Below are positions 1 to 7,018 of a stretch of DNA of 8,928 nt, in pieces. How positions within the stretch are numbered: position 1 is the stretch's first letter; each line of letters starts with the position of its first letter. Origin of the DNA: an uncultured Clostridia bacterium (lineage in GTDB: Bacteria > Bacillota > Clostridia > Lachnospirales > Lachnospiraceae); contig CALZBV010000092.1 in assembly GCA_945622055.1 (NCBI GenBank), forward strand, positions 1 to 8,928. The letters run 5' to 3'. The translations under genes and the position numbers were made by a program. Under the pieces are notes generated by a model that was not told where the DNA came from, did no database searches, and saw nothing but the letters and a program-made list of their open reading frames with translations.

Positions 1-34
1 GCTGGACGATATTTTTAAGAAAAATAAAGAGTAA
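1..34 (+). CDS. hrcA: C-terminal end of a gene, probably the heat-shock repressor HrcA (partial)
   Basis: An open frame enters from the left edge and ends with TAA at 32-34, encoding the tail LDDIFKKNKE. Ten residues are too few to identify a protein. The name rests on context: in Firmicutes hrcA almost always lies immediately upstream of grpE, and the gap to the grpE start here is only 18 bases, which fits an operon. HrcA would repress this operon by binding CIRCE elements, but no CIRCE is in the window because the operon promoter lies further left. Confidence 0.5.
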   Translation, partial: LDDIFKKNKE

Positions 35-40
35 TAAAGA

Positions 41-46
41 AAGGTG
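41..46 (+). promoter_or_regulatory. Shine-Dalgarno site that decides the grpE start
   Basis: AAGGTG lies six bases before the ATG at 53. An in-frame GTG at 44-46 would also be a possible start (three residues longer), but it lies inside this site and has only weak purines upstream. The ATG at 53 is therefore preferred. Confidence 0.65.
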
Positions 47-52
47 AAGAAA

Positions 53-709
53 ATGGCAGATAAGGAAGGAAAGAACCCGGACGAAACCATGGAAGATACA
101 GTAAATCCAACGGTGGAGGAAGCCCGGGAGGTTGAAGCAGAGCAGGAAGGCACAGATAATTCAGTGCCGGAGGAGGATGCCGAGACTTGTGATTCCGAGG
201 AGGCAGAGGCTTCTGAAGAGGGAAAGGAAGGAAAGGGCTTCTTTAAGAAAAAAGAGAAGAAAGAAAAGAAGGATCCGAGAGATGAAAAAATCGAGGAGCT
301 GAATGACAAGGTACTTCGTCAGATGGCTGAGTTCGAGAATTTCAGAAGACGTACCGATAAGGAAAAATCACAGATGTTTGAAATCGGTGCAAAGAGTATT
401 GTGGAAAAGCTTCTCCCGGTCATCGATAATTTCGAACGAGGACTTGCCGCGGTTTCTGAGGAGGAGAAGGAAACCGGTTTTGTTCAGGGAATGGATAAAG
501 TTTACAAACAGCTTCTCACAGGTCTTGCAGAGGCTGGTGTAACACCGATTGAAGCAGTTGGAGCAGAATTCAATCCGGAATTTCATAATGCGGTTATGCA
601 CATAGAAGATGAGAATTTCGGTGAGAATATAGTGGCAGGGGAATTTCAAAAGGGATACATGTATAAGGATTCCGTAGTACGTCACAGCATGGTAAAGGTT
701 GCAAATTAA
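53..709 (+). CDS. grpE: GrpE, nucleotide exchange factor of DnaK
   Basis: GrpE is a cytosolic homodimer that releases ADP from DnaK and so resets the Hsp70 cycle. The 218-residue protein begins with a long acidic, low-complexity, probably disordered region (about residues 1-60), followed by a lysine-rich patch (about 62-75). The family core then starts with the long coiled-coil helix (about 76-135), containing MAEFENFRRRTDKE and LLPVIDNFERG. The C-terminal beta domain (about 165-218) includes FNPEFHNAVM and the end GYMYKDSVVRHSMVKV, a typical GrpE signature. Length is somewhat above the usual 180-200 residues because of the N-terminal extension. It lies 18 bases after the probable hrcA end and 23 bases before dnaK, consistent with one heat-shock transcript. 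Confidence 0.97.
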   Translation: MADKEGKNPDETMEDTVNPTVEEAREVEAEQEGTDNSVPEEDAETCDSEEAEASEEGKEGKGFFKKKEKKEKKDPRDEKIEELNDKVLRQMAEFENFRRRTDKEKSQMFEIGAKSIVEKLLPVIDNFERGLAAVSEEEKETGFVQGMDKVYKQLLTGLAEAGVTPIEAVGAEFNPEFHNAVMHIEDENFGENIVAGEFQKGYMYKDSVVRHSMVKVAN

Positions 710-718
710 TTTCAATAT

Positions 719-725
719 AGGAGGA
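719..725 (+). promoter_or_regulatory. Strong Shine-Dalgarno site of dnaK
   Basis: AGGAGGA lies seven bases before the dnaK ATG at 733. It is a near-consensus ribosome binding site and fits a very highly translated gene. Confidence 0.8.
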
Positions 726-732
726 CAAAGAA

Positions 733-2607
733 ATGGGAAAGATTATTGGTATTGACTTAGGAACAACAAACTCCTGCGTAGCAGTGATGGAAGGCGGAAA
801 GCCGGTAGTAGTTACACTTCCGGATGGCGCAAGAACCACTCCGTCCGTTGTTGCATTCACAAAGAACGGTGAGCGTATTGTCGGAGATGCCGCAAAGCGT
901 CAGGCAGTAACAAACGCAGATAAGACGATTTCTTCGATTAAGCGTCACATGGGAACCGATTACAGAGTAACGATTGATGACAAGAAGTTTTCTCCGCAGG
1001 AAATTTCTGCAATGATTCTTCAGAAGTTAAAGGCAGACGCAGAGAGCTACCTCGGTGAGAAGGTAACGGAAGCTGTTATTACCGTTCCGGCATACTTCAA
1101 TGATGCCCAGAGACAGGCAACCAAGGATGCAGGTAAGATTGCAGGTCTTGACGTAAAGCGTATCATCAACGAGCCGACTGCAGCAGCACTTGCTTATGGT
1201 CTTGATAACGAGAAAGAGCAGAAGATTATGGTATATGACCTTGGTGGTGGTACCTTTGATGTATCCATCATCGAAATCGGTGACGGTGTTATCGAGGTTC
1301 TGGCAACTGCCGGTGATAACAGACTCGGTGGTGATGACTTCGACGAGCGTATTACCAGATACTTTATTGATGAGTTCAAGAAGGCAGAGGGTGTAGACCT
1401 TTCTACCGATAAGATGGCACTTCAGAGATTAAAGGAAGCAGCTGAGAAAGCTAAGAAGGAGCTTTCCTCCCAGATGACCACGAATATAAACCTTCCGTTC
1501 ATTACTGCTACTGCAGAGGGCCCGAAGCACTTTGACCTGAACCTGACCAGAGCTAAGTTTGATGAGTTAACCCATGAGCTGGTAGAGAGAACCGCAGTTC
1601 CGGTTCAGAATGCATTAAGAGATGCCGGCTTACAGCCGTCTGAGCTTGGCAAGGTACTTTTGGTTGGTGGTTCTACCCGTATCCCGGCAGTTCAGGATAA
1701 GGTTAGACAGCTGACCGGACATGAGCCGTCCAAGAGTTTAAACCCGGATGAGTGTGTAGCAATCGGTGCTTCCATTCAGGGTGGTAAGCTTGCAGGCGAT
1801 GCCGGCGCAGGTGATATTCTCTTACTTGATGTTACCCCGCTTACGCTTTCCATTGAAACCATGGGTGGTATCGCAACTCACTTAATTGAGAGAAATACGA
1901 CAATCCCGACCAGAAAGAGTCAGGTGTTCTCTACAGCAGCAGATAACCAGAGCGCAGTAGACATCAACGTCGTACAGGGTGAGCGTCAGTTTGCAAAGGA
2001 TAACAAGAGCCTTGGCCAGTTCCGTCTGGATGGAATTCTTCCGGCAAGAAGAGGTGTTCCGCAGATCGAGGTTACCTTCGATATCGATGCAAACGGTATT
2101 GTAAACGTATCCGCGAAGGATCTTGGTACCGGTAAGGAGCAGCACATCACCATTACCGCAGGTTCGAATCTGTCCGATGCAGATATCGAGAAGGCGGTAA
2201 AGGAAGCTGCTGAGTACGAGGCACAGGATAAGAAGCGTAAGGAAGCTGTTGAGACCAGAAACGAAGCTGATTCCATGGTATTCCAGACCGAGAAGGCACT
2301 TTCCGAGGTTGGTGATAAGATTGCTGAATCCGATAAGAGCGCAGTTGAGGCTGACCTTGCCCACTTAAAGGATTTAATTGCAAAGTCCAATCCGGAGGTT
2401 ATGTCTGACGGTGAGGTTGAGGATATCAAGGCTGCAAAGGAAAAGCTGATGACCAGTGCACAGTCTCTGTTTGCAAAGGTTTATGAGCAGGCACAGGGTG
2501 CAGCAGGTGCCGCAGGTGCCGCAGGTGCCGCAGGTGCTGGCCCGGATATGGGAGCAGGTTCCAACCCGGCAGATGATGTGGTAGATGCAGATTACCGTGA
2601 GGTATAA
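733..2607 (+). CDS. dnaK: DnaK, Hsp70 molecular chaperone
   Basis: DnaK is the cytosolic ATP-dependent chaperone that binds exposed hydrophobic peptide segments; DnaJ stimulates its ATPase and GrpE its nucleotide exchange. The 624-residue protein is full length. The nucleotide-binding domain (about 1-360) shows phosphate loop 1 IGIDLGTTNS near the N-terminus, phosphate loop 2 DLGGGTFD at 169-176 and the adenosine motif VLLVGGSTRIP from residue 308. The interdomain linker region leads into DVTPLTLSIETMGG at 366-379. The beta-sandwich substrate domain and helical lid follow, then a flexible Gly/Ala tail and the end DDVVDADYREV, close to the bacterial DnaK terminus. The N-terminal domain is of the shorter Gram-positive type, without the roughly 25-residue insert of proteobacterial DnaK. 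Codon use is strongly biased, as expected for an abundant protein. Confidence 0.99.
   Translation: MGKIIGIDLGTTNSCVAVMEGGKPVVVTLPDGARTTPSVVAFTKNGERIVGDAAKRQAVTNADKTISSIKRHMGTDYRVTIDDKKFSPQEISAMILQKLKADAESYLGEKVTEAVITVPAYFNDAQRQATKDAGKIAGLDVKRIINEPTAAALAYGLDNEKEQKIMVYDLGGGTFDVSIIEIGDGVIEVLATAGDNRLGGDDFDERITRYFIDEFKKAEGVDLSTDKMALQRLKEAAEKAKKELSSQMTTNINLPFITATAEGPKHFDLNLTRAKFDELTHELVERTAVPVQNALRDAGLQPSELGKVLLVGGSTRIPAVQDKVRQLTGHEPSKSLNPDECVAIGASIQGGKLAGDAGAGDILLLDVTPLTLSIETMGGIATHLIERNTTIPTRKSQVFSTAADNQSAVDINVVQGERQFAKDNKSLGQFRLDGILPARRGVPQIEVTFDIDANGIVNVSAKDLGTGKEQHITITAGSNLSDADIEKAVKEAAEYEAQDKKRKEAVETRNEADSMVFQTEKALSEVGDKIAESDKSAVEADLAHLKDLIAKSNPEVMSDGEVEDIKAAKEKLMTSAQSLFAKVYEQAQGAAGAAGAAGAAGAGPDMGAGSNPADDVVDADYREV
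2503..2538 (+). repeat. Four tandem 9-base repeats in the dnaK tail
   Basis: The unit GCAGGTGCC occurs three times exactly and a fourth time as GCAGGTGCT, in frame. It encodes Ala-Gly-Ala repeats in the disordered linker between the DnaK lid and its conserved C-terminal tip. Copy number changes would keep the frame. Gly/Ala-rich linkers at this place are common in DnaK. Confidence 0.9.
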
Positions 2608-2667
2608 GAAAGAATAAGATGAATATTAGGCAGGTTTTGGAAAAAATTTGAAAAAGCTTGTCTGGTA

Positions 2668-2722
2668 GGAAGACGGTCTATGGTGCAGGACATTGTTTCT
2701 GTACCATAGATTTCCGTCTTTT
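2668..2722 (+). terminator. Long hairpin between dnaK and dnaJ: possible attenuator, leaky terminator or processing site
   Basis: AAGACGG (2670-2676) pairs with CCGTCTT (2714-2720), and TCTATGGT (2677-2684) with ACCATAGA (2703-2710). A further GCAG/CTGT (2685-2688 with 2699-2702, one G-U pair) closes a ten-base loop. That is 19 pairs with one three-base bulge (2711-2713). The 3' arm runs into four T bases (2719-2722), partly used in pairing, so it resembles a weak intrinsic terminator. It starts about 60 bases after the dnaK stop and would lower dnaJ expression relative to dnaK. An mRNA cleavage or stability element is an equal alternative. Confidence 0.6.
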
Positions 2723-2731
2723 CAAAGGAAA

Positions 2732-2749
2732 TGGCGCACAGGCGCGCCA
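2732..2749 (+). other. Small GC-rich hairpin just before the dnaJ ribosome binding site
   Basis: TGGCGC (2732-2737) and GCGCCA (2744-2749) form a six-pair stem with a six-base loop, ending about five bases before the Shine-Dalgarno sequence of dnaJ. It contains the palindrome GGCGCGCC (2741-2748). It could modulate ribosome access, or be chance. No function can be assigned from sequence alone. Confidence 0.4.
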
Positions 2750-2753
2750 AAGT

Positions 2754-2760
2754 GGAGGAG
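2754..2760 (+). promoter_or_regulatory. Shine-Dalgarno site that decides the dnaJ start
   Basis: GGAGGAG lies five bases before the ATG at 2766. The reading frame stays open further left with an ATG at 2658, but that start has no comparable site and its extra 36 codons lie across the intergenic hairpins, so 2766 is chosen. Confidence 0.85.
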
Positions 2761-2765
2761 TTTTT

Positions 2766-3908
2766 ATGGCTGACAGTAAGCGCGATTATTATGAAGTCCT
2801 CGGTGTATCGAAGAATGCCTCGGACGATGAGATAAAAAAAGCATACCGCCAGACTGCAAAGAAATATCATCCGGATATGAACCCGGGCGATAAGGAAGCG
2901 GAGGCGAAATTTAAGGAGGCTTCCGAGGCTTATGCAATTTTAAGTGATGCAGAAAAGCGTAGACAGTACGACCAGTTTGGTCATGCCGCATTTGAGCAGG
3001 GTGGTGGCGGAGCCGGTGGTGGATTTGATTTTTCCGGCATGGACATGGGGGATATTTTCGGAGATATTTTCGGCAATATTTTCGGAGGTGGTTCCAGAAG
3101 ATCCAGCAACGGTCCGCAGAAGGGTGCGAATGTACGAACCGGAATCCGTGTTAGCTTTGAAGAGGCCGTGTTCGGTACGGAAAAGGAGCTTGAGCTCAAT
3201 CTGAAGGAAAAGTGCGGTACCTGTGGCGGTAGTGGTGCAAAGCCTGGTACCTCCACAGAGACGTGTAACAAGTGCGGAGGAAAGGGCCAGGTTGTATTTA
3301 CACAGCAGTCCCTGTTTGGTGCAGTCCGGAATGTGCAGACGTGTCCGGATTGCCGCGGTACGGGAAAGATTATCAAGGAGAAGTGCCAGGACTGCTATGG
3401 AAGCGGTTATGTGACAAAGCGTAAAAAGATACAGGTAACTGTGCCGGCCGGTATTGACAATGGTCAGAGCATCCGTCTGCGCGGGAAGGGTGAGCCGGGC
3501 ATTAACGGTGGTGAGCAGGGTGACCTTCTGGTTGAGGTTGTCATTAGTGCACATCCGATTTTCCAGCGTGATGGCTATGATATTTATTCGACTGCCCCGA
3601 TGTCCTTTACCCAGGCAGCACTTGGCGGAGATGTCCGTATCAGCACGGTAGACGGTGATATTTTGTATACAGTTAAGCCGGGAACGCCTACGGATACAAA
3701 GATTCGCCTGCGTGGCAAGGGTGTACCGAGTCTTCGTGACAGAAACAGTCGTGGTGACCATTATGTAACGCTGGTCGTTCAGGTCCCGACGAAGCTGACG
3801 GCAGAGCAGAAGGAGCTTTTGCAGAAGTTTGAAGCAACGACGAAGGATCCGAACGAAGAACCGACGGAAAAGAGCGGGAAGTCAAAGAAAAAGTTTTTTG
3901 GAAAATAA
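2766..3908 (+). CDS. dnaJ: DnaJ, Hsp40 co-chaperone (type I)
   Basis: DnaJ delivers unfolded clients to DnaK and triggers its ATPase. All type I parts are present in this 380-residue protein: the J domain (about 5-70) with the essential HPD at 35-37 and the QFGHAAF end; a Gly/Phe-rich linker (about 76-115); and the zinc-binding domain with four intact CxxCxGxG repeats starting at Cys150, Cys167, Cys193 and Cys207, which bind two zinc ions. The client-binding beta domains follow (about 220-350), with the family motif GDLLVEV. The tail is basic, ending KSKKKFFGK. The length is typical. The 158-base gap after dnaK is larger than others in the cluster and holds two RNA hairpins, and a terminator follows the stop codon directly, so dnaJ expression is probably tuned separately from dnaK. 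Confidence 0.98.
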   Translation: MADSKRDYYEVLGVSKNASDDEIKKAYRQTAKKYHPDMNPGDKEAEAKFKEASEAYAILSDAEKRRQYDQFGHAAFEQGGGGAGGGFDFSGMDMGDIFGDIFGNIFGGGSRRSSNGPQKGANVRTGIRVSFEEAVFGTEKELELNLKEKCGTCGGSGAKPGTSTETCNKCGGKGQVVFTQQSLFGAVRNVQTCPDCRGTGKIIKEKCQDCYGSGYVTKRKKIQVTVPAGIDNGQSIRLRGKGEPGINGGEQGDLLVEVVISAHPIFQRDGYDIYSTAPMSFTQAALGGDVRISTVDGDILYTVKPGTPTDTKIRLRGKGVPSLRDRNSRGDHYVTLVVQVPTKLTAEQKELLQKFEATTKDPNEEPTEKSGKSKKKFFGK

Positions 3909-3910
3909 CG

Positions 3911-3951
3911 AAAAGGCAGGACAGCCGAAACGAGACAGTCCTGCCTTTTTT
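3911..3951 (+). terminator. Intrinsic terminator after dnaJ
   Basis: GGCAGGAC (3915-3922) pairs with GTCCTGCC (3938-3945), extended by four A-T pairs, with a 15-base loop, and is followed by six T bases (3946-3951). It starts two bases after the dnaJ stop. This is a classical rho-independent terminator closing the chaperone part. Since prmA begins only 20 bases later, it probably allows some read-through. Confidence 0.88.
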
Positions 3952-3970
3952 CGGATTGGAGGAGTAACCG

Positions 3971-4972
3971 ATGAAATGGATAAAAATGGAGCTGGAAACG
4001 ACGACGGAGGCCGTGGACCTTGTCAGTGCAATGCTTTCGGAGCTTGGTGTGGAGGGCATCGAGATTTCGGATTTTGTGCCGCTTTCTGAGGAAGACAAGA
4101 AGAAAATGTTTATTGACATTTTGCCGGAGCTGCCACCGGATGACGGAAGTGCTACGGTGAGCTTTTATGTTGACCCGGATACCGATGTGGAGGAGCTTAC
4201 GAAGAAGGTGGAGGAGGGACTTTCCGAGTTATCCGGTTTTGTGTCAGTAGGAAGCGGAACGATGAAGGCTTCCGAAACCGAGGATAAAGACTGGATCAAC
4301 AATTGGAAGGAGTTTTTCAAGCCGTTTCGTGTAGACGATACGATTGTGATTAAGCCGACCTGGGAGACTTTGAAAGAGAAAAAGGAATCGGATCTTGTGG
4401 TAGAGATTGATCCGGGCACGGCATTCGGTACGGGCTCGCATGAAACGACAAGGCTTTGTATCCTGAACCTGAAGAAATACTTAAAGGGTGGCGAAAAGGT
4501 TTTTGACGTAGGCTGTGGAAGCGGCATTTTATCGGTAATTTCCATGCTCCTTGGTGCGAGCTATACAGCGGCAGTGGATATTGATCCGATTGCGGTTGGA
4601 GTAACCGGGGAGAATGCAGCGGTAAATAAGCTCACGGCTCTGATTTGCGAAAAAGATGGCGGAAATCTGCCGGTATTTACGAAGCAGAACGGTGTAATCG
4701 AAGTGACAGATGGAAATGTGATTGAGGATGCGGCTCTTCGTGCCCGTGTTGGACGTTCGGAGTATGATGTGGTGGTTGCCAACATTTTAGCTGATGTGAT
4801 AATCCCGCTTTCTGCAGTGGTAAGAGAATTTATGAAGCCGGGGGCGGTATTCATCAGCTCCGGTATCATCAATACGAAGCAGGCTGAGGTGGAACGGGCT
4901 CTTAAGGAGAACGGATTCGAGATAGTTGAGGTTGTTAGGCAGAATGACTGGGTTTCGATTGTTGCAAAATAA
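3971..4972 (+). CDS. prmA: PrmA, ribosomal protein L11 methyltransferase
   Basis: PrmA uses S-adenosylmethionine to methylate ribosomal protein L11 in the cytosol. The 333-residue protein has the N-terminal substrate-recognition domain (about 1-60, plus a linker) and a class I methyltransferase domain. Family signatures are DPGTAFGTGSHETT at 147-160, the AdoMet-binding VFDVGCGSGILS at 177-188, and NILADV from residue 271. GGAGGAG at 3958-3964 precedes the ATG by six bases. The protein is longer than many PrmA (about 295-315 residues). Much of the excess appears to sit between the AdoMet motif and NILADV (about residues 220-260), where a charged, loop-like stretch occurs. The gene follows dnaJ as in Bacillus. 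Only 20 bases separate it from the dnaJ terminator, so it has either read-through transcription or a promoter inside dnaJ. Confidence 0.96.
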   Translation: MKWIKMELETTTEAVDLVSAMLSELGVEGIEISDFVPLSEEDKKKMFIDILPELPPDDGSATVSFYVDPDTDVEELTKKVEEGLSELSGFVSVGSGTMKASETEDKDWINNWKEFFKPFRVDDTIVIKPTWETLKEKKESDLVVEIDPGTAFGTGSHETTRLCILNLKKYLKGGEKVFDVGCGSGILSVISMLLGASYTAAVDIDPIAVGVTGENAAVNKLTALICEKDGGNLPVFTKQNGVIEVTDGNVIEDAALRARVGRSEYDVVVANILADVIIPLSAVVREFMKPGAVFISSGIINTKQAEVERALKENGFEIVEVVRQNDWVSIVAK

Positions 4973-5000
4973 ATGATAAAAGTTTTTAGCGGGAGAGCAT

Positions 5001-5777
5001 ATGTATCGATTTTATATTTCAGAGGAGCAGCGTCAGGACAACACAATTGAAATTACCGGAGAAGATGTGAACCACATCAAAAATGTACTTCGGATGAGAC
5101 CGGGGGAGCAGATGATTTTGTGTGACGGAAAGGGAACGGAGTACCTTTGTGAGCTTTCGGGAAGCATGGGACGCAATTTAGCTGCAACGATTCTTGAGAC
5201 GCGAAAGTCGGAAACTGAGCTTTCGGTGCGTCTGGTGCTGTTTCAGGGACTCCCCAAAAAGGACAAAATGGAGCTGATTATCCAAAAGGCGGTTGAGCTT
5301 GGAGCGGCGGAGATTGTTCCGGTAGTAACGAGCCGGACAATTGTAAAGACCGACGAAGGCAAGGAAGAGAAGAAGCTTGCGAGGTGGCAGGCAATTGCAG
5401 AAAGCGCGGCGAAACAGTCCGGAAGAGGTGTAATCCCGCAGGTGGGACGTATTTTGTCCTTTCAAGAAGCACTTGCACAGATGAAGAATATCGGTTATAA
5501 TGGTATTTTGTATGAAAATGCCCGTGGAATGCAGCCTACGAGGGAATTTCTTTCCCGGGCTTCAAAACAGGAAAGCATCGGTATTTTTGTCGGACCGGAG
5601 GGCGGCTTTACCGAGGAGGAAGTGGCAGCAGTTGTAAATCAGGGCGCTGTGTGCCTGTCTCTTGGAAAAAGAATTCTTCGGACCGAGACCGCGGGGCTGT
5701 CCATGCTGTCCATGCTCATGCTATCGATTGAATGTGACAGTGAGGCAGCAGACAGGCCGGTAGAGGACAGAAAATGA
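5001..5777 (+). CDS. rsmE: RsmE, 16S rRNA (uracil-1498-N3)-methyltransferase
   Basis: RsmE methylates N3 of U1498 in 16S rRNA, near the decoding centre. It is a SPOUT-class methyltransferase with a C-terminal trefoil knot and usually works as a dimer. The 258-residue protein has the usual length. It opens with the PUA-like RNA-binding part MYRFYISEEQ... HIKNVLRMRPGE. The knot domain includes the motif GLPKKDKMELIIQKAVELG, GPEGGFTEEE at 198-207 and SLGKRILRTETAGL from residue 220, the last two forming the AdoMet pocket. GGGAG at 4991-4995 precedes the ATG. It starts 28 bases after prmA and ends 18 bases before the cysteine desulfurase gene, so it is co-transcribed with both. The prmA-rsmE pair is conserved across Firmicutes. 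Confidence 0.97.
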   Translation: MYRFYISEEQRQDNTIEITGEDVNHIKNVLRMRPGEQMILCDGKGTEYLCELSGSMGRNLAATILETRKSETELSVRLVLFQGLPKKDKMELIIQKAVELGAAEIVPVVTSRTIVKTDEGKEEKKLARWQAIAESAAKQSGRGVIPQVGRILSFQEALAQMKNIGYNGILYENARGMQPTREFLSRASKQESIGIFVGPEGGFTEEEVAAVVNQGAVCLSLGKRILRTETAGLSMLSMLMLSIECDSEAADRPVEDRK

Positions 5778-5795
5778 CGAAAAGGGAACAATATC

Positions 5796-6995
5796 ATGGA
5801 AGCATATCTGGATAATTCTGCAACTACACAGATTGATGTGCAGGTGCTTGAGCGGATGGAGAGGGTGTATCGTGAGGACTTTGGAAATCCCTCCTCCAGA
5901 CATAAAAAGGGACTGGAAGCTGAGCGCTATGTAAAAATTGCAAGAGAAGAAATTTCAGCGACCTTAAAGTGCAATCCGGAAGAAATTCTTTTTACCTCGG
6001 GGGGAACAGAATCGAATAATACGGCATTGCTTGGGGTGGCATATGCCAACTGCCGGCGCGGAATGCACATTGTAACAACCGCCTTTGAGCATGCTTCCGT
6101 GTATGAACCGCTTTGCTTTTTGGAGCAGCAGGGGTTTCGGATTACCTATCTGAAGCCGGATTTGGACGGTTCTGTTTCGGCAGAGGCTGTAAAAAACGCT
6201 CTTTGTCCGGATACGATTCTTGTGTCGGTTATGGCTGTGAACAATGAAGTCGGTGCGGTGATGGACTTTGAGGCCATTGGCAGGGAGGTCAAGGCGTTTA
6301 ACCCGGAGATTGTGTATCATGTAGATGCCATTCAGGCATATGGAAAGCTTCGTATTTATCCGAAACGTCAGAATATTGATTTATTGTCAGTAAGTGCACA
6401 TAAGCTGCATGGACCGAAGGGCTGCGGTTTTTTATTTATCAGGGAAAAGACGAAAATAAAGCCGCTTCTTTATGGCGGAGGTCAGCAAAAGGGAATGCGT
6501 TCGGGAACCGAGAATGTTCCGGGAATTGCAGGAATGGGACTGGCTGCAAAACTGGCCTCTGAACAGCTTTTACTGAACGCGGAATGGCTGTATGAGCTGA
6601 AGGAGCATTTTGCAAACGAACTGGAAACGGTGGAGGGTTCCGTTATTCATCTGGTGGATGAAGAGGACGGAACGAAATGTCCGCAAAAGCTTCGCACAGA
6701 GCGTCTTCGCAGACTGGCACCGCATATTATGAGTGTCGGATTTTTCGGGGTGCGTGCAGAGGTGCTGCTTCATGCACTGGAGGAAAAGGGTATTTATGTT
6801 TCCTCCGGTTCGGCATGCTCATCAAATCACCCGGCCATAAGCGGCACCTTGAAAGCGATTGATGCAAACCAGGACCTTTTGGATGCAACGGTTCGTTTTA
6901 GCTTTTGTAAGGATACAACGAAGGAAGAGCTTTCTTATACGGCGGAGGTGTTGCGGCAGCTGTTGCCGTTGCTGCGCAGATTCCGCAGAAAATAA
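5796..6995 (+). CDS. Cysteine desulfurase, NifS/IscS family (probable sulfur donor to ThiI)
   Basis: This PLP enzyme converts cysteine to alanine and carries the released sulfur as a persulfide. The 399-residue protein has fold-type I aminotransferase features: YLDNSATT at the N-terminus, FTSGGTESNNTAL in the cofactor pocket, the HVDAIQAYGKL aspartate segment, and SAHKLHGPKG with the PLP-binding lysine at Lys203. The persulfide cysteine is Cys341 in SGSACSSN. The motif is followed by HPAISGTLKAI, a form I associate with clostridial and NifZ-like members. It lies 23 bases before thiI. By analogy with Bacillus NifZ, the partner of ThiI, its job is most likely tRNA thiolation (and possibly thiazole synthesis) rather than general Fe-S assembly. 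No iscU, iscR or suf gene is nearby. AAAGGGA at 5781-5787 is the ribosome binding site. Confidence 0.93.
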   Translation: MEAYLDNSATTQIDVQVLERMERVYREDFGNPSSRHKKGLEAERYVKIAREEISATLKCNPEEILFTSGGTESNNTALLGVAYANCRRGMHIVTTAFEHASVYEPLCFLEQQGFRITYLKPDLDGSVSAEAVKNALCPDTILVSVMAVNNEVGAVMDFEAIGREVKAFNPEIVYHVDAIQAYGKLRIYPKRQNIDLLSVSAHKLHGPKGCGFLFIREKTKIKPLLYGGGQQKGMRSGTENVPGIAGMGLAAKLASEQLLLNAEWLYELKEHFANELETVEGSVIHLVDEEDGTKCPQKLRTERLRRLAPHIMSVGFFGVRAEVLLHALEEKGIYVSSGSACSSNHPAISGTLKAIDANQDLLDATVRFSFCKDTTKEELSYTAEVLRQLLPLLRRFRRK

Positions 6996-7018
6996 AGATA
7001 GGACAACGGAGGGAAAAC

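Noticed and set aside
44..52. GTG at 44 as grpE start
   Set aside because: It lies within the AAGGTG ribosome binding site for the ATG at 53 and would itself have only weak upstream pairing.
1882..2429. Long - strand open frames (147 and 160 codons) inside dnaK
   Set aside because: They lie opposite a highly expressed, strongly codon-biased gene, lack ribosome binding sites and resemble no known protein; they are by-products of dnaK codon use.
2658..2765. Upstream extension of the dnaJ frame from an ATG at 2658
   Set aside because: The extra 36 codons cover the intergenic hairpins, have no ribosome binding site and do not resemble a J domain; the start at 2766 has a near-perfect site and yields the standard DnaJ N-terminus.
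2940..3761. 273-codon - strand open frame opposite dnaJ
   Set aside because: It is fully inside dnaJ on the opposite strand, with cysteine/arginine-rich composition typical of antisense reading and no start signals.
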